Part shown: positions 16,243 through 24,647 of the stretch, piece after piece
How positions within the stretch are numbered: position 1 is the stretch's first letter
Layout of the letters: the number at the start of each line of letters is the position of its first letter
From: Rugamonas violacea
GTDB lineage: Bacteria; Pseudomonadota; Gammaproteobacteria; Burkholderiales; Burkholderiaceae_D
NCBI RefSeq assembly: GCF_016461825.1
Contig: NZ_JAEMNU010000022.1
Span: 20,775-84,774 of the forward strand
Reading direction: 5' to 3'
DNA: 64,000 bases
The notes under the pieces: generated by a model
The model's database searches: none
Told to the model about the DNA's origin: nothing
What the model saw: the letters and a program-made list of their open reading frames with translations, nothing else
Position numbers and translations under genes: made by a program

Positions 16243-17451
16243 ATGAAAATCAAAGCTATCGCCATCGCCGCCAGCGCCCTGTGCGCCATGGGCCTGTCCT
16301 GCGCCGCCCAGGCCCAGGTGTCGGGCGACACCATCAAGATCGGCTTCATCACCGACATGTCCGGCCTGTATTCGGACATCGACGGCCAGGGTGGCGCCGA
16401 GGCGATCAAGATGGCGATCGCCGACGCCGGCGTGGTCATCGCCGGCAAGAAGGTCGAGTTCGTCTCCGCCGACCACCAGAACAAGGCCGACATCGCCGCC
16501 TCCAAGGCGCGCGAGTGGTTCGACCAGCAGGGCGTCGACCTGCTGATCGGCGGCACCAACTCCGGCGCCAACCTGGCCATGGCCAAGGTGGCGGCCGAGA
16601 AGAAAAAAGTCTTCATCTCGATCGGCGCCGGCTCAGCCCGCCTGACCAACGAGGAGTGCACCCCCTACACCGTGCACTACGCCTACGACACGGTGGCGTT
16701 GGCGCGCGGCACCGGCGGCGCCATCGTCAAGCAAGGCGGCAAGAACTGGTATTTCCTGACCGCCGATTACGCCTTCGGCCAGTCGCTGGAAAAAGACACG
16801 GCCGAGGTCGTCAAGTCGGCCGGCGGCAAGGTCATGGGCAGCGTCAAGCATCCGCTGTCGGCCTCCGACTTCTCCTCCTTCCTGTTGCAGGCGCAGTCGT
16901 CGAACGCGCAGATCCTCGGCCTGGCCAACGCCGGCGGCGACGCCATCAACTCGATCAAGGCGGCCAACGAGTTCGGCATCACCAAGAAGATGAAACTGGC
17001 CGGCCTGCTGATGTTCATCAACGACGTCCACTCGCTGGGCTTGAACCTGACCCAGGGCATGTACCTGACCGACGGCTGGTACTGGGATCTGAACGCCGAC
17101 ACCCGCGCCTGGTCCAAGCGCTACTTCGAGAAGATGAAGAAAGAGCCGTCGATGCTGCAGGCGGCCGACTACTCGGCGGCCTCGAACTACCTGAAGGCGG
17201 TCAAGGCCACCGGCGGCGACGACTCGGACAAGGTGATGGCCTACCTGAAGGCGAACAAGATCAACGACATGTTCACCAAGGGCGGCGTGATCCGTCCGGA
17301 CGGCCGCATGGTGCACGACATGTACCTGATGGAAGTGAAGAAGCAGTCGGAATCGAAATACCCTTGGGACTACTACAAGGTCGCCGCCATCGTGCCGGGT
17401 GACCAGGCCTACGTGACCAAGGCGGAAACCAAGTGCGCGCTGTGGAAGTAA
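16243..17451 (+). CDS. ABC transporter substrate-binding protein (LivJ/LivK-like)
   Basis: A 402-aa periplasmic binding protein. Residues 1-25 form a Sec signal peptide (MKIKAIAIAASALCAMGLSC, then AAQAQ with a cleavage site after AQA). The mature part begins DTIKIGFITDMSGLYSDIDG, typical of type I periplasmic binding proteins. The family usually binds branched-chain amino acids, but related proteins bind amides, urea, aromatic acids or short carboxylates. A GGAG ribosome site precedes the ATG. It sits between the ATPases and the permeases, with a GC-rich hairpin just after it that could favour higher expression of this gene. The oligomer hydrolase after the operon makes 3-hydroxybutyrate or its oligomers a candidate ligand (inference). 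Confidence 0.92.
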   Translation: MKIKAIAIAASALCAMGLSCAAQAQVSGDTIKIGFITDMSGLYSDIDGQGGAEAIKMAIADAGVVIAGKKVEFVSADHQNKADIAASKAREWFDQQGVDLLIGGTNSGANLAMAKVAAEKKKVFISIGAGSARLTNEECTPYTVHYAYDTVALARGTGGAIVKQGGKNWYFLTADYAFGQSLEKDTAEVVKSAGGKVMGSVKHPLSASDFSSFLLQAQSSNAQILGLANAGGDAINSIKAANEFGITKKMKLAGLLMFINDVHSLGLNLTQGMYLTDGWYWDLNADTRAWSKRYFEKMKKEPSMLQAADYSAASNYLKAVKATGGDDSDKVMAYLKANKINDMFTKGGVIRPDGRMVHDMYLMEVKKQSESKYPWDYYKVAAIVPGDQAYVTKAETKCALWK

Positions 17452-17467
17452 GCCGGCCTTGAAGTGG

Positions 17468-17494
17468 GGCGGGCGGCGCAAGCGGCCGCCCGCC
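17468..17494 (+). promoter_or_regulatory. GC-rich hairpin between binding-protein and permease genes
   Basis: GGCGGGCGG (17468-17476) pairs with CCGCCCGCC (17486-17494) around a 9-base loop, without a T-tract. Such hairpins often protect upstream mRNA or attenuate downstream expression in ABC operons. Confidence 0.5.
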
Positions 17495-17645
17495 CGCTGC
17501 GCCCGGCCGAGGCCGGCGCCAGCGTTTATCCGACAGCACCGCGCGTCCGCGCGCCGCCACCCGTGGTTCGACGGCGCGGCGCCGCGGCCGCCATTTCCCG
17601 TCCATCCTTCGCCGCTGCCACGGTGATTCTTTATATTGTGAAGCC

Positions 17646-18530
17646 ATGGAAATCTTCGGCGTTCCCTTGCAAGCGATGATGAGCCAGCTGCTGCTGGGCC
17701 TCGTCAACGGTTCCTTCTACGCGATGTTGTCGCTCGGCCTGGCGGTCATCTTCGGCCTGCTCAACGTCATCAACTTCTCCCACGGCGCCATGTACATGAT
17801 GGGCGCCTTCGTCGCCTGGATGGGCCTGAGTTACTTCAACCTCAACTACTGGGTCATGCTGGTGGCGGCGCCGCTGGTGGTGGGCGCGCTCGGCGTGCTG
17901 ATCGAAAAGACCATGCTGCGCTGGCTCTACAAGCTGGACCACCTGTACGGCCTGCTGCTGACCTTCGGCATCACCCTGCTGACCGAGGGCGTGTTCCGCT
18001 CCTTCTACGGCGTCTCCGGCCAACCGTTCTCGACGCCGGAGCTGCTGAGCGGCTCCACCGACCTCGGCTTCATGATGTTGCCCAACTACCGCGCCTGGGT
18101 GGTGTTCGCCTCGCTGGTGGTCTGCCTGGCCACCTGGTTCGTCATCGAGAAGACCAAGCTCGGCTCCTACCTGCGCGCCGGCACCGAAAACCCCAAGCTG
18201 GTCGAAGCCTTCGGCGTCAACGTGCCGCTGATGGTCACGCTGACCTACGGCTTCGGCGTCGCTTTGGCGGGCTTTGCCGGGGTGCTGGCGGCCCCGATCA
18301 TCCAGGTGACACCCCTGATGGGCTCGAACCTGATTATTGTCGTGTTCGCCGTTGTGGTGATCGGCGGCATGGGCTCGATCATGGGTTCCATCCTCACCGG
18401 CCTGGGCCTGGGCGTCATCGAGGGCCTGACCCGCGTGTTCTACCCCGAGGGGTCGGCCGTGGTGGTGTTCGTGGTGATGGTCATCGTGCTGCTGTTGCGT
18501 CCCGCCGGCCTGTTCGGCAAAGAAAAATAG
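17646..18530 (+). CDS. Branched-chain amino acid-type ABC transporter permease (LivH-like)
   Basis: A 294-aa integral membrane protein with about eight hydrophobic segments and the family hallmarks LLGLVNGSFYAMLSLGLAVI at the N-terminus and GTENPKLVEAFGVNVP in the loop that contacts the ATPase. It ends with an LLRPAGLFGKEK tail typical of LivH. The ribosome site is weak (GTGAAG). A 194-bp gap with a GC-rich hairpin separates it from the binding protein, while the next permease follows after only 10 bp. Confidence 0.93.
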   Translation: MEIFGVPLQAMMSQLLLGLVNGSFYAMLSLGLAVIFGLLNVINFSHGAMYMMGAFVAWMGLSYFNLNYWVMLVAAPLVVGALGVLIEKTMLRWLYKLDHLYGLLLTFGITLLTEGVFRSFYGVSGQPFSTPELLSGSTDLGFMMLPNYRAWVVFASLVVCLATWFVIEKTKLGSYLRAGTENPKLVEAFGVNVPLMVTLTYGFGVALAGFAGVLAAPIIQVTPLMGSNLIIVVFAVVVIGGMGSIMGSILTGLGLGVIEGLTRVFYPEGSAVVVFVVMVIVLLLRPAGLFGKEK

Positions 18531-18540
18531 GAGCTCGTCC

Positions 18541-19524
18541 ATGAATAAAAATATCGGCTACACGATCGCCCTAGCGCTGGCCCTGGCGGCGCCCTTCTTC
18601 GGCTACCCGGTGTTCCTGATGAAGCTGTTGTGCTTCGCCCTGTTCGCCTGCGCCTTCAACCTGCTGATCGGCTTCACCGGCCTGCTGTCCTTCGGCCACG
18701 CCGCCTTCTTCGGCAGCGCCGGCTATGTCGCCGGCAACATGCTCAAGCAGCACGGCTGGCCCTTCGAGCTGGGCCTGCTGGCCGGCGTCGTCGCCGCCGC
18801 GCTGATCGGCCTGGTGATGGGCGCGCTGGCGATCCGCCGCCAAGGCATCTACTTTTCGATGATCACCCTGGCGCTGGCCCAGGTGGTGTCCTACTTCGCC
18901 TTGCGCGCCGGCGAGCTGACCGGCGGCGAGGACGGCCTGCAGGGCGTTCCACGTGGAAAACTGCTCGGCATGCTCGACCTGGCCAACGACACCGTGCTGT
19001 ACTACGTGGTGCTGGCCATCGCCGTGGCCGGCTTCATGCTGATCGTGCGCACCGTGCATTCGCCGTTCGGCCAGGTGCTCAAGGCGATCAAGGAGAACGA
19101 GCCGCGCGCCATCTCGCTGGGCTACGACGTCGACCGCTACAAGCTGATGGCCTTCGTCCTGTCGGCCGCGCTGGCCGGCCTGGCCGGCGCCACCAAGACC
19201 GTGGTGCTGGGCTTCGAGACGCTGACCGACGTGCACTGGACCATGTCCGGCTTGGTGATCCTGATGACCCTGGTGGGCGGCATGGGCACCCTGGCCGGTC
19301 CCATCCTCGGCGCGGTGATCATCATCGCGCTGGAGAACAAGCTGGGCGACCTGGGCACCTTCCTCGCCAGCCACACCGGCATCGAATGGTTCAACACGCT
19401 GGGCGAGGCGGTCAGCATGGTGACCGGGCTGATCTTCATCGCCTGCGTGCTGTTGTTCCGCCGCGGCATCGTCGGCGAGGTGGTCGCCCGCTTCGCCGGC
19501 AAAGCCGGCGGCAAGCCGGCGTAA
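18541..19524 (+). CDS. Branched-chain amino acid-type ABC transporter permease (LivM-like)
   Basis: A 327-aa permease that pairs with the LivH-like protein. It has about nine to ten hydrophobic segments, the conserved NLLIGFTGLLSFGHAAFFG stretch and the ATPase-contact loop KAIKENEPRAISLGYDV. A GGAG ribosome site lies just ahead of the ATG. A parS-like 16-mer is embedded at 18945-18960. A GC-rich hairpin with four Ts after the stop separates this operon from the hydrolase gene. Confidence 0.93.
   Translation: MNKNIGYTIALALALAAPFFGYPVFLMKLLCFALFACAFNLLIGFTGLLSFGHAAFFGSAGYVAGNMLKQHGWPFELGLLAGVVAAALIGLVMGALAIRRQGIYFSMITLALAQVVSYFALRAGELTGGEDGLQGVPRGKLLGMLDLANDTVLYYVVLAIAVAGFMLIVRTVHSPFGQVLKAIKENEPRAISLGYDVDRYKLMAFVLSAALAGLAGATKTVVLGFETLTDVHWTMSGLVILMTLVGGMGTLAGPILGAVIIIALENKLGDLGTFLASHTGIEWFNTLGEAVSMVTGLIFIACVLLFRRGIVGEVVARFAGKAGGKPA
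18945..18960. promoter_or_regulatory. parS-like site inside the LivM-like gene
   Basis: CGTTCCACGTGGAAAA matches the parS form TGTTCCACGTGGAACA at 14 of 16 positions, with the central palindrome intact. It is a candidate additional ParB site 17 kb from parAB. Confidence 0.5.
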
Positions 19525-19534
19525 TCTGCCACGG

Positions 19535-19564
19535 CGCCGGACCTGCTGTCCGGCGTTTTCATTT
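19535..19564 (+). terminator. Terminator or attenuator after the ABC transporter operon
   Basis: CGCCGGAC (19535-19542) pairs with GTCCGGCG (19547-19554, allowing one base of loop adjustment) around a short CTGCT loop, followed by TTTTCATTTT. Confidence 0.65.
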
Positions 19565-19755
19565 TCAGCGCGTTTTCAACGCATTTTCAAATTGTCGGTC
19601 GGACCCGCCCGGCCTTGCGCCGTGGCGGGACCGGCACGTCCGCCGTCCCGGCGGACCAGCGCAAGACTGGAGGTCGAGGCCGGCAAGGCGCCGCGCGCAG
19701 TGTGGATGCAGCTATTTCGATGCACCTATTTTTGAACCACGGAAAAGAGGATGAC

Positions 19756-21882
19756 ATGAAGAATAAGACGAGCAATCAGAGCAAACACGGCGGCGTAGTC
19801 CGCCGCGCGCGCCGCACGCTGGCGCTGGCCGGCGCCGGGCTGGCGCTGGCCTCCTGCGGCGGCGGCAAGACCATCCCGGACGAACTGAACACCCTGCCCA
19901 CCTACCTCGGCCCGATCACCAGCACCAGCTACGACGGCGCCGGCGACGACCTGCTGACCGCCGGCCTGGGCAAAACCGGCCTGGCCGCCAGCAGCGCGCC
20001 GCTCTACGCCGATCCGCTCAAACCGAGCGCCGCCGAGCTGCGCCGCAACGCCATCTACTCCAACTACCGGGCCGTGCTCGACATCGCCGCCAACAGCGGC
20101 TACGGCACGCTGTACGGCCCCAACGTCGACGCCAAGGGCAACGTCGGCACCGGCGAGGGCAAGATCGCCGGCAGCGAGCACCTGGCCTACAGCGACGACG
20201 GCAGCGCCAGCCAGAACGTCACGCTGATGGTGCAGGTGCCGGCCGGCTTCGACCCGGCCAATCCCTGCATCGTCACCGGCACCTCGAGCGGCTCGCGCGG
20301 CATCTACGGCGCCATCGGCAGCTCCGGCGAATGGGGCCTGAAGAACAACTGCGCCGTCGCCTACGCCGACAAGGGCAGCGGCATCGGCCTGTACACCTTC
20401 GACGACGACAGCGTCAACCTGCAGAACGGCGTGCGCGCCACCCGCACGGCGGCCGGCAAGAACGCCCACTTCGCGCCGGCGCTGACGGACGCCCAGCGCA
20501 GCGCGCTGAACGCCGACCTGACCGGCCGCTTCGCCTTCAAGCACGCCCACTCGCAGCAGAACCCGGAGAAGGATTGGGGCAGGAACACCCTGCAGGCGAT
20601 CGAGTTCGCCTACTACGTGTTGAACGAGAAGTACGGCACCCTGGCCAGCGACGGCAAGAGCCACATCGTGCGCTTCAAGCCGGCCAACACCATCACCATC
20701 GCCTCGAGCATCTCCAACGGCGGCGGCTCGGCCTTGCTGGCCGCCGAGCAGGACAGCAAGGGCCTGATCAGCGGCGTTGCCGTGACCGAGCCGCAGATCC
20801 AGCCCAAGACCGCCAGCGGCTACACGGTGCGCCAGGGCGGGGCGGCGGTCGGCGCCCAGGGCAAGCAGTTGTACGACTACTTCACCTACGCCGCGCTGTA
20901 CCAGCCCTGCGTCGCCGCGAGCGCCGCCAACCCCGGCCGCTGCGCCGCGCTGGTGGCCAAGGGACTGCTCGGCGGCGCCGATCTGCCGGCGCAGCAGGCC
21001 GACGCCAAGGCCCGCTTGCGCGCCTACGGCTGGCAGGCCGACAGCGACCCGCTGCAGGCCGCCCACGCCGGCACCAACATCCTGGTGGCGGTGACCTACG
21101 CCAACGCCTACGGCAAGTTCTCCGTGGCCGACAAGATCTGCGGCTTCGCCTTCGGCACCACCGACGTCAGCGGCCTGCCGATCGCCATGCCGGCCGCCAC
21201 CAAGGCCAACAGCTTCGCCACGCAGAACGGCATCCTCGGCGGCGTGATCTACGAGAACTCCTTCCTCGTCGGCGGCGTGCGCGATCCGCGCGGCTACGTC
21301 TTCGGCGTTTCGCCCAGCAGTGGCCTGGCCGACCAGTCGCTCGACGCCTTCCTCTGCCTGCGTTCGCTGGCCACCGGCGTCGACACGGTGAGCGGCCTGC
21401 CGCTCAGCGGCGACCTGGCGGCGCAGAGCGTGCGGGTGCGCGCCGGCATGGCCGAGGTGGCCGCCACCGGCAATCTGCGCGGCAAGCCGGCGATCATCGT
21501 GCACGGCCGCAGCGACACCTTGATCGTCCCCAACCACGCCTCGCGCGCCTACCTGGGCCTGAACGCGCTGGCCGAGGGCGCGGCCAGCAAGCTGCGCTAC
21601 ATCGAAGTCATCAACGCCAACCACTTCGACTCCTTCACCAACGCCCAACCGACCTTGATCGTGCCGCTCCACGTGTATCTGAACCGCGCGCTCGACGCCC
21701 TCTACGCCAACCTGAAGAACCCGGGCACGGCGTCGCTGCCGCCGTCGCAGGTGGTGCGCACGCTGACGCGGGCCGACGCGACGACGCCGATCACCATCGT
21801 CAACGTGCCGGCGATCGCCACGGCGCCGCCGCCGGCCAACGCGATCGTGGTCAGCGGCACCACGGTGGACGTGCCGAACTAG
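19756..21882 (+). CDS. D-(-)-3-hydroxybutyrate oligomer hydrolase, lipoprotein
   Basis: A 708-aa hydrolase predicted to split soluble 3-hydroxybutyrate dimers and oligomers into monomer, completing PHB breakdown. An N-terminal signal peptide carries a lipobox (LASC) followed by GGGK, so the protein should be a lipoprotein, most likely in the outer membrane or periplasm. The nucleophile motif GTSSGS lies near residue 175, and the C-terminal segment VHGRSDTLIVPNHASRAY holds the likely catalytic Asp, with INANHFDSF holding the likely His. ATG 19756 is preceded by AAGAGG; a longer frame back to 19615 lacks a ribosome site. Its position after a HAAT importer suggests uptake of the product. An extracellular PHB depolymerase is encoded at 54.1 kb. 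Confidence 0.87.
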   Translation: MKNKTSNQSKHGGVVRRARRTLALAGAGLALASCGGGKTIPDELNTLPTYLGPITSTSYDGAGDDLLTAGLGKTGLAASSAPLYADPLKPSAAELRRNAIYSNYRAVLDIAANSGYGTLYGPNVDAKGNVGTGEGKIAGSEHLAYSDDGSASQNVTLMVQVPAGFDPANPCIVTGTSSGSRGIYGAIGSSGEWGLKNNCAVAYADKGSGIGLYTFDDDSVNLQNGVRATRTAAGKNAHFAPALTDAQRSALNADLTGRFAFKHAHSQQNPEKDWGRNTLQAIEFAYYVLNEKYGTLASDGKSHIVRFKPANTITIASSISNGGGSALLAAEQDSKGLISGVAVTEPQIQPKTASGYTVRQGGAAVGAQGKQLYDYFTYAALYQPCVAASAANPGRCAALVAKGLLGGADLPAQQADAKARLRAYGWQADSDPLQAAHAGTNILVAVTYANAYGKFSVADKICGFAFGTTDVSGLPIAMPAATKANSFATQNGILGGVIYENSFLVGGVRDPRGYVFGVSPSSGLADQSLDAFLCLRSLATGVDTVSGLPLSGDLAAQSVRVRAGMAEVAATGNLRGKPAIIVHGRSDTLIVPNHASRAYLGLNALAEGAASKLRYIEVINANHFDSFTNAQPTLIVPLHVYLNRALDALYANLKNPGTASLPPSQVVRTLTRADATTPITIVNVPAIATAPPPANAIVVSGTTVDVPN

Positions 21883-21933
21883 GGTTTGCTGTGTGAGCAG
21901 GATGGCCGCCGCTGGGGCAGGGCGGTGCTGCAG

Positions 21934-21971
21934 AAGGTTCTTCCGGGACAGCCGCGAAGAACCTTTTTTTT
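21934..21971 (+). terminator. Rho-independent terminator of the oligomer hydrolase gene
   Basis: AAGGTTCTTC (21934-21943) pairs with GAAGAACCTT (21956-21965) around a 12-base loop, followed by eight Ts. The outer stem is identical to that of the putA terminator. On the minus strand it ends just beyond the LysR gene stop and could serve both genes. Confidence 0.92.
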
Positions 21972-21974
21972 CGT

Positions 21975-22895
21975 CTAGCGCGGGCCGTGGAAGGGATCGT
22001 CGAGCAGCCTGAAACGCTCGGCCAGGAAGTCGAGCAGCAGCCGCGTCGCCGGCAACATGCCGCGCCTGGTCGGCAGCACCGCGTGGATCACCTCCGTCTT
22101 TGGCGCCCAGCCCGGCAACACCTCGACCAATTGGCGCTGCGCCAAATCGAAATGCACCTGCGCGCTGGGCAGTTGCACCACGCCGACGCCCCGCAGGGCG
22201 GCCAGGCGCAGCATCGGCAGGTCGTTGACCACCAGGCTGGGGCGGTGCGCCACGGTGTGGCTGCCGCCATCCTCATGGAGCAGGGTCCAGCTGTAGTCGC
22301 GCATCACCCGGCCATGGTGGGCGCTGGGAAAGCGCGCCAGGTCCTCCGGCGATTCGGGCGCGCCGAAACGCTTGAGCAGCTCGGGGCTGGCCACCAGGCG
22401 CTGCACCCGCTGCGACAGCTCGCGGGTGATCAGATCCGAGTCCTGGAACGGCGGCACGCGCACCCGCAGCGCGATGTCGACCCCTTCGGCCACCACGTCG
22501 ACGCTGCGGTTGCTGGCCTCCAGATGGATCTCGACGCGCGGGTACTCGGCCATGAATTGCGTCACCATCAAGCCGACGCACTCTTTCAGCAAGGCGATCG
22601 GACAGGTCAGACGCAGCAGGCCGGCCGGCTCGCTGCTGGACATGATGACGCACTGTTCGGCGGCGTGGGCCGCCGCCAGCATGGCGCGGCAGTGCGTGTA
22701 GTAGTTCTGGCCGACTTCGGTGGCCTTGAAGCTGCGCGTGTTGCGCACGATCAGGCGCACGCCCAGGCGCGCCTCCAACTGCGCGATGCGCCGGCTCAGG
22801 TTGGACTTGGGGATGCCCAGTGCGCGGGCGGTGGGGTTGAAGCCGCCATGGTCGATCACAAGAACGAAGTATTGCAAATCGTTGAGGTCGAGCAT
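21975..22895 (-). CDS. LysR-family transcriptional regulator
   Basis: A 306-aa LysR regulator. The N-terminal winged helix-turn-helix spans about residues 3-62 (LNDLQYFVLVIDHGGFNPTA onward), and the periplasmic-binding-like effector domain about 90-295. It resembles the CrgA/DmlR-type subgroup that often controls adjacent divergent redox operons. It is divergent from the SnoaL-to-ABM gene cluster (23111-29994) across a 215-bp gap, so it is the likely regulator of that cluster and of itself. I could not single out a convincing T-N11-A operator in the gap. Effector unknown. Confidence 0.92.
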   Translation of the reverse strand: MLDLNDLQYFVLVIDHGGFNPTARALGIPKSNLSRRIAQLEARLGVRLIVRNTRSFKATEVGQNYYTHCRAMLAAAHAAEQCVIMSSSEPAGLLRLTCPIALLKECVGLMVTQFMAEYPRVEIHLEASNRSVDVVAEGVDIALRVRVPPFQDSDLITRELSQRVQRLVASPELLKRFGAPESPEDLARFPSAHHGRVMRDYSWTLLHEDGGSHTVAHRPSLVVNDLPMLRLAALRGVGVVQLPSAQVHFDLAQRQLVEVLPGWAPKTEVIHAVLPTRRGMLPATRLLLDFLAERFRLLDDPFHGPR

Positions 22896-23110
22896 GTGTT
22901 GGCAACTTTATAGAAAAGGGTCGGACTATAGCACGGCCAAAGCGGCCGGTGCTTGTCCCATGGGTGGGAAGGTGAGGACCGTTTCCACCGGCTACTGCGG
23001 CGGGGAGGGCGCACCTACACTGCGTCGTCTTTCGAACTTTTGGACGCCGCGATGCAGCGCATCGTGGCGCCACGGCATCCGCCTTACCACCCAACGCCAG
23101 GAGTATTACC

Positions 23111-23599
23111 TTGATCGCAGCCGCCCCACTTTCCACCATCGACCGCTTCGAGATCTTCGAGCAGCTCCACCTGCACCAGCGTTATATCGACAACGATGCG
23201 AGCCGCGCCTCGGCCGAGCTGTACGCCTCGCTGTACTGGCCCGAGGCGAACTTCACCGTCATCGACATCCGCCAGAACGTGTTCACCGGCCCGGCCGGCA
23301 TGAAGCAGCTCTACGACTATGCGCACAGCGTCTTCCCGATGAGCCGCATGCGCCATTCCCTGGGCACCTTCGTGATCCAGGGCGCCGGCGAAGCCGCCAG
23401 CGTCGAGTGGAACTGGGTCGTCACCTGGCGCGAGGGCGGCGAAGGCTTCCTCTCGACCGGCAGCTACTTCGACAAGTTCGAAAAACGCGACGGCGTCTGG
23501 AAATGTGTCGAGCGCACCTCCCGCGTCGACCCGAACTGGCCGGCCGCCCTGTTCCAACCCTGGGTCGACCGCCAGGACCAGACCTTCAAAGCCTCCTGA
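23111..23599 (+). CDS. SnoaL-like / nuclear transport factor 2 family protein
   Basis: A 162-aa protein with a single cone-shaped SnoaL/NTF2 fold. Conserved features include the N-terminal IDRFEIFEQLHLHQRYIDND helix, PEANFTVID, and a C-terminal YFDKFEKRDGVWKCVER strand pair typical of this fold. Members act as small hydratases, isomerases or ligand carriers, so the exact activity is open. The start is TTG (23111), supported by AGGAG seven bases upstream. First gene of the LysR-linked cluster; the next gene follows after 9 bp, implying one transcript. Confidence 0.8.
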   Translation: MIAAAPLSTIDRFEIFEQLHLHQRYIDNDASRASAELYASLYWPEANFTVIDIRQNVFTGPAGMKQLYDYAHSVFPMSRMRHSLGTFVIQGAGEAASVEWNWVVTWREGGEGFLSTGSYFDKFEKRDGVWKCVERTSRVDPNWPAALFQPWVDRQDQTFKAS

Positions 23600-23608
23600 G
23601 CTGCCGAC

Positions 23609-24622
23609 ATGAGCCACCAACACGAACCCGGCGAGGCGCTGCTGGACGAGCTGCTCGCTGCCCTGCAAGCGACCTTCGGCCGCCACCCCGGCCAGCGCGC
23701 CACGCACGCCAAGGGCTTGGTGGCGAGCGGCAGCTTCACCGCCTCGGCCGCCGCCGGGCGGCTTTCCCGCGCCGCGCATTTCCAGGGCCAGGCGGTTCCC
23801 GTCACGCTGCGCCTTAGTAATTTCAGCGGCATCCCGCAGACGCCGGATAGCGATCCGAGCGCCAGCCCGCACGGCCTGGGCTTACGCTTCCATGCCGGAG
23901 CCGGAGCCGGAGCCGGAGCCGGGTCTGAGTCTGAGTCCGGCGGCGGCGCCGAGACCGACATCGTGGCGCATTCCTTCGACGGTTTTCCGGTCGCCACGGC
24001 GGAGGCTTTCCTGGCTTTCCTGCAAGGCATCGCGGCCTCGCTCGCCGAGCCGTCGCCCGATCCGGCGCCGCTGGAACGCTTTCTCGCCGGCCATGCCACA
24101 GCGCGCCATTATCTGGCGGCGGCCAAACCCGCGCCGAGGAGTTACGCCTCCATCGCCTACTTCGGCGTCAACGCCTTCCGCCTGGTCGCCGCCGATGGCA
24201 CGCTGAGCACGGGACGCTACCGGATCGATCCCATGCCGGCGCAGGACCCCGTGCCCGCCGCTGAACTGGCGGCGCTGGGCGACGACTATCTGGCCGAGGA
24301 GTTGGCCGAGCGGCTGACCCGGGGGCCGGTATCCATGCGGCTGGTGTTTCAGCTGGCCGGCGTCGGCGACGACAGCGCCGACGGCTCGCTGGCCTGGCCG
24401 CACACGGGGCCGGATGCGCGCGAGGAAGTCGTCCTCGGCGAGCTGCGCATCGAGGCGCTGGCCGCCGACCAGGCACAGGCCGCACGCGGTCTGGCGCTGG
24501 ACCCGGGCCGCCTGATCGACGGCCTGATGCTGTCCGACGATCCGATGGTCCCGCTGCGCAGCGCCGTCTACCGCCTGGCCGCGAGCCGCCGCGCCTTCCC
24601 ACCCACCAATCCACCCAAGTAA
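23609..24622 (+). CDS. Catalase-family heme peroxidase (SrpA-like)
   Basis: A 337-aa protein of the small catalase-like group. It keeps the distal His region (THAKG), the RLSNFSG motif, and a proximal heme-ligand Tyr in RSAVYRLAASRR. It is shorter than true catalases (about 480 aa), as usual for the catalase-related peroxidases. Residues near 95-110 are a low-complexity Gly-Ala/Ser-Glu insertion encoded by hexanucleotide repeats, just after the conserved GLRFHAG strand. No signal peptide is visible. Within this cluster it may remove peroxide made by the GMC oxidoreductase (inference). Confidence 0.83.
   Translation: MSHQHEPGEALLDELLAALQATFGRHPGQRATHAKGLVASGSFTASAAAGRLSRAAHFQGQAVPVTLRLSNFSGIPQTPDSDPSASPHGLGLRFHAGAGAGAGAGSESESGGGAETDIVAHSFDGFPVATAEAFLAFLQGIAASLAEPSPDPAPLERFLAGHATARHYLAAAKPAPRSYASIAYFGVNAFRLVAADGTLSTGRYRIDPMPAQDPVPAAELAALGDDYLAEELAERLTRGPVSMRLVFQLAGVGDDSADGSLAWPHTGPDAREEVVLGELRIEALAADQAQAARGLALDPGRLIDGLMLSDDPMVPLRSAVYRLAASRRAFPPTNPPK
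23894..23935. repeat. Hexanucleotide microsatellite in the catalase-like gene
   Basis: Four exact GCCGGA units (23894-23917), a fifth variant unit, then repeated TCTGAG units. The repeat is in frame and encodes alternating Gly-Ala then Ser-Glu. Unit changes would alter loop length without a frameshift. Confidence 0.8.
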
Positions 24623-24647
24623 CCCATTCACATTGAAGAGAACACCC

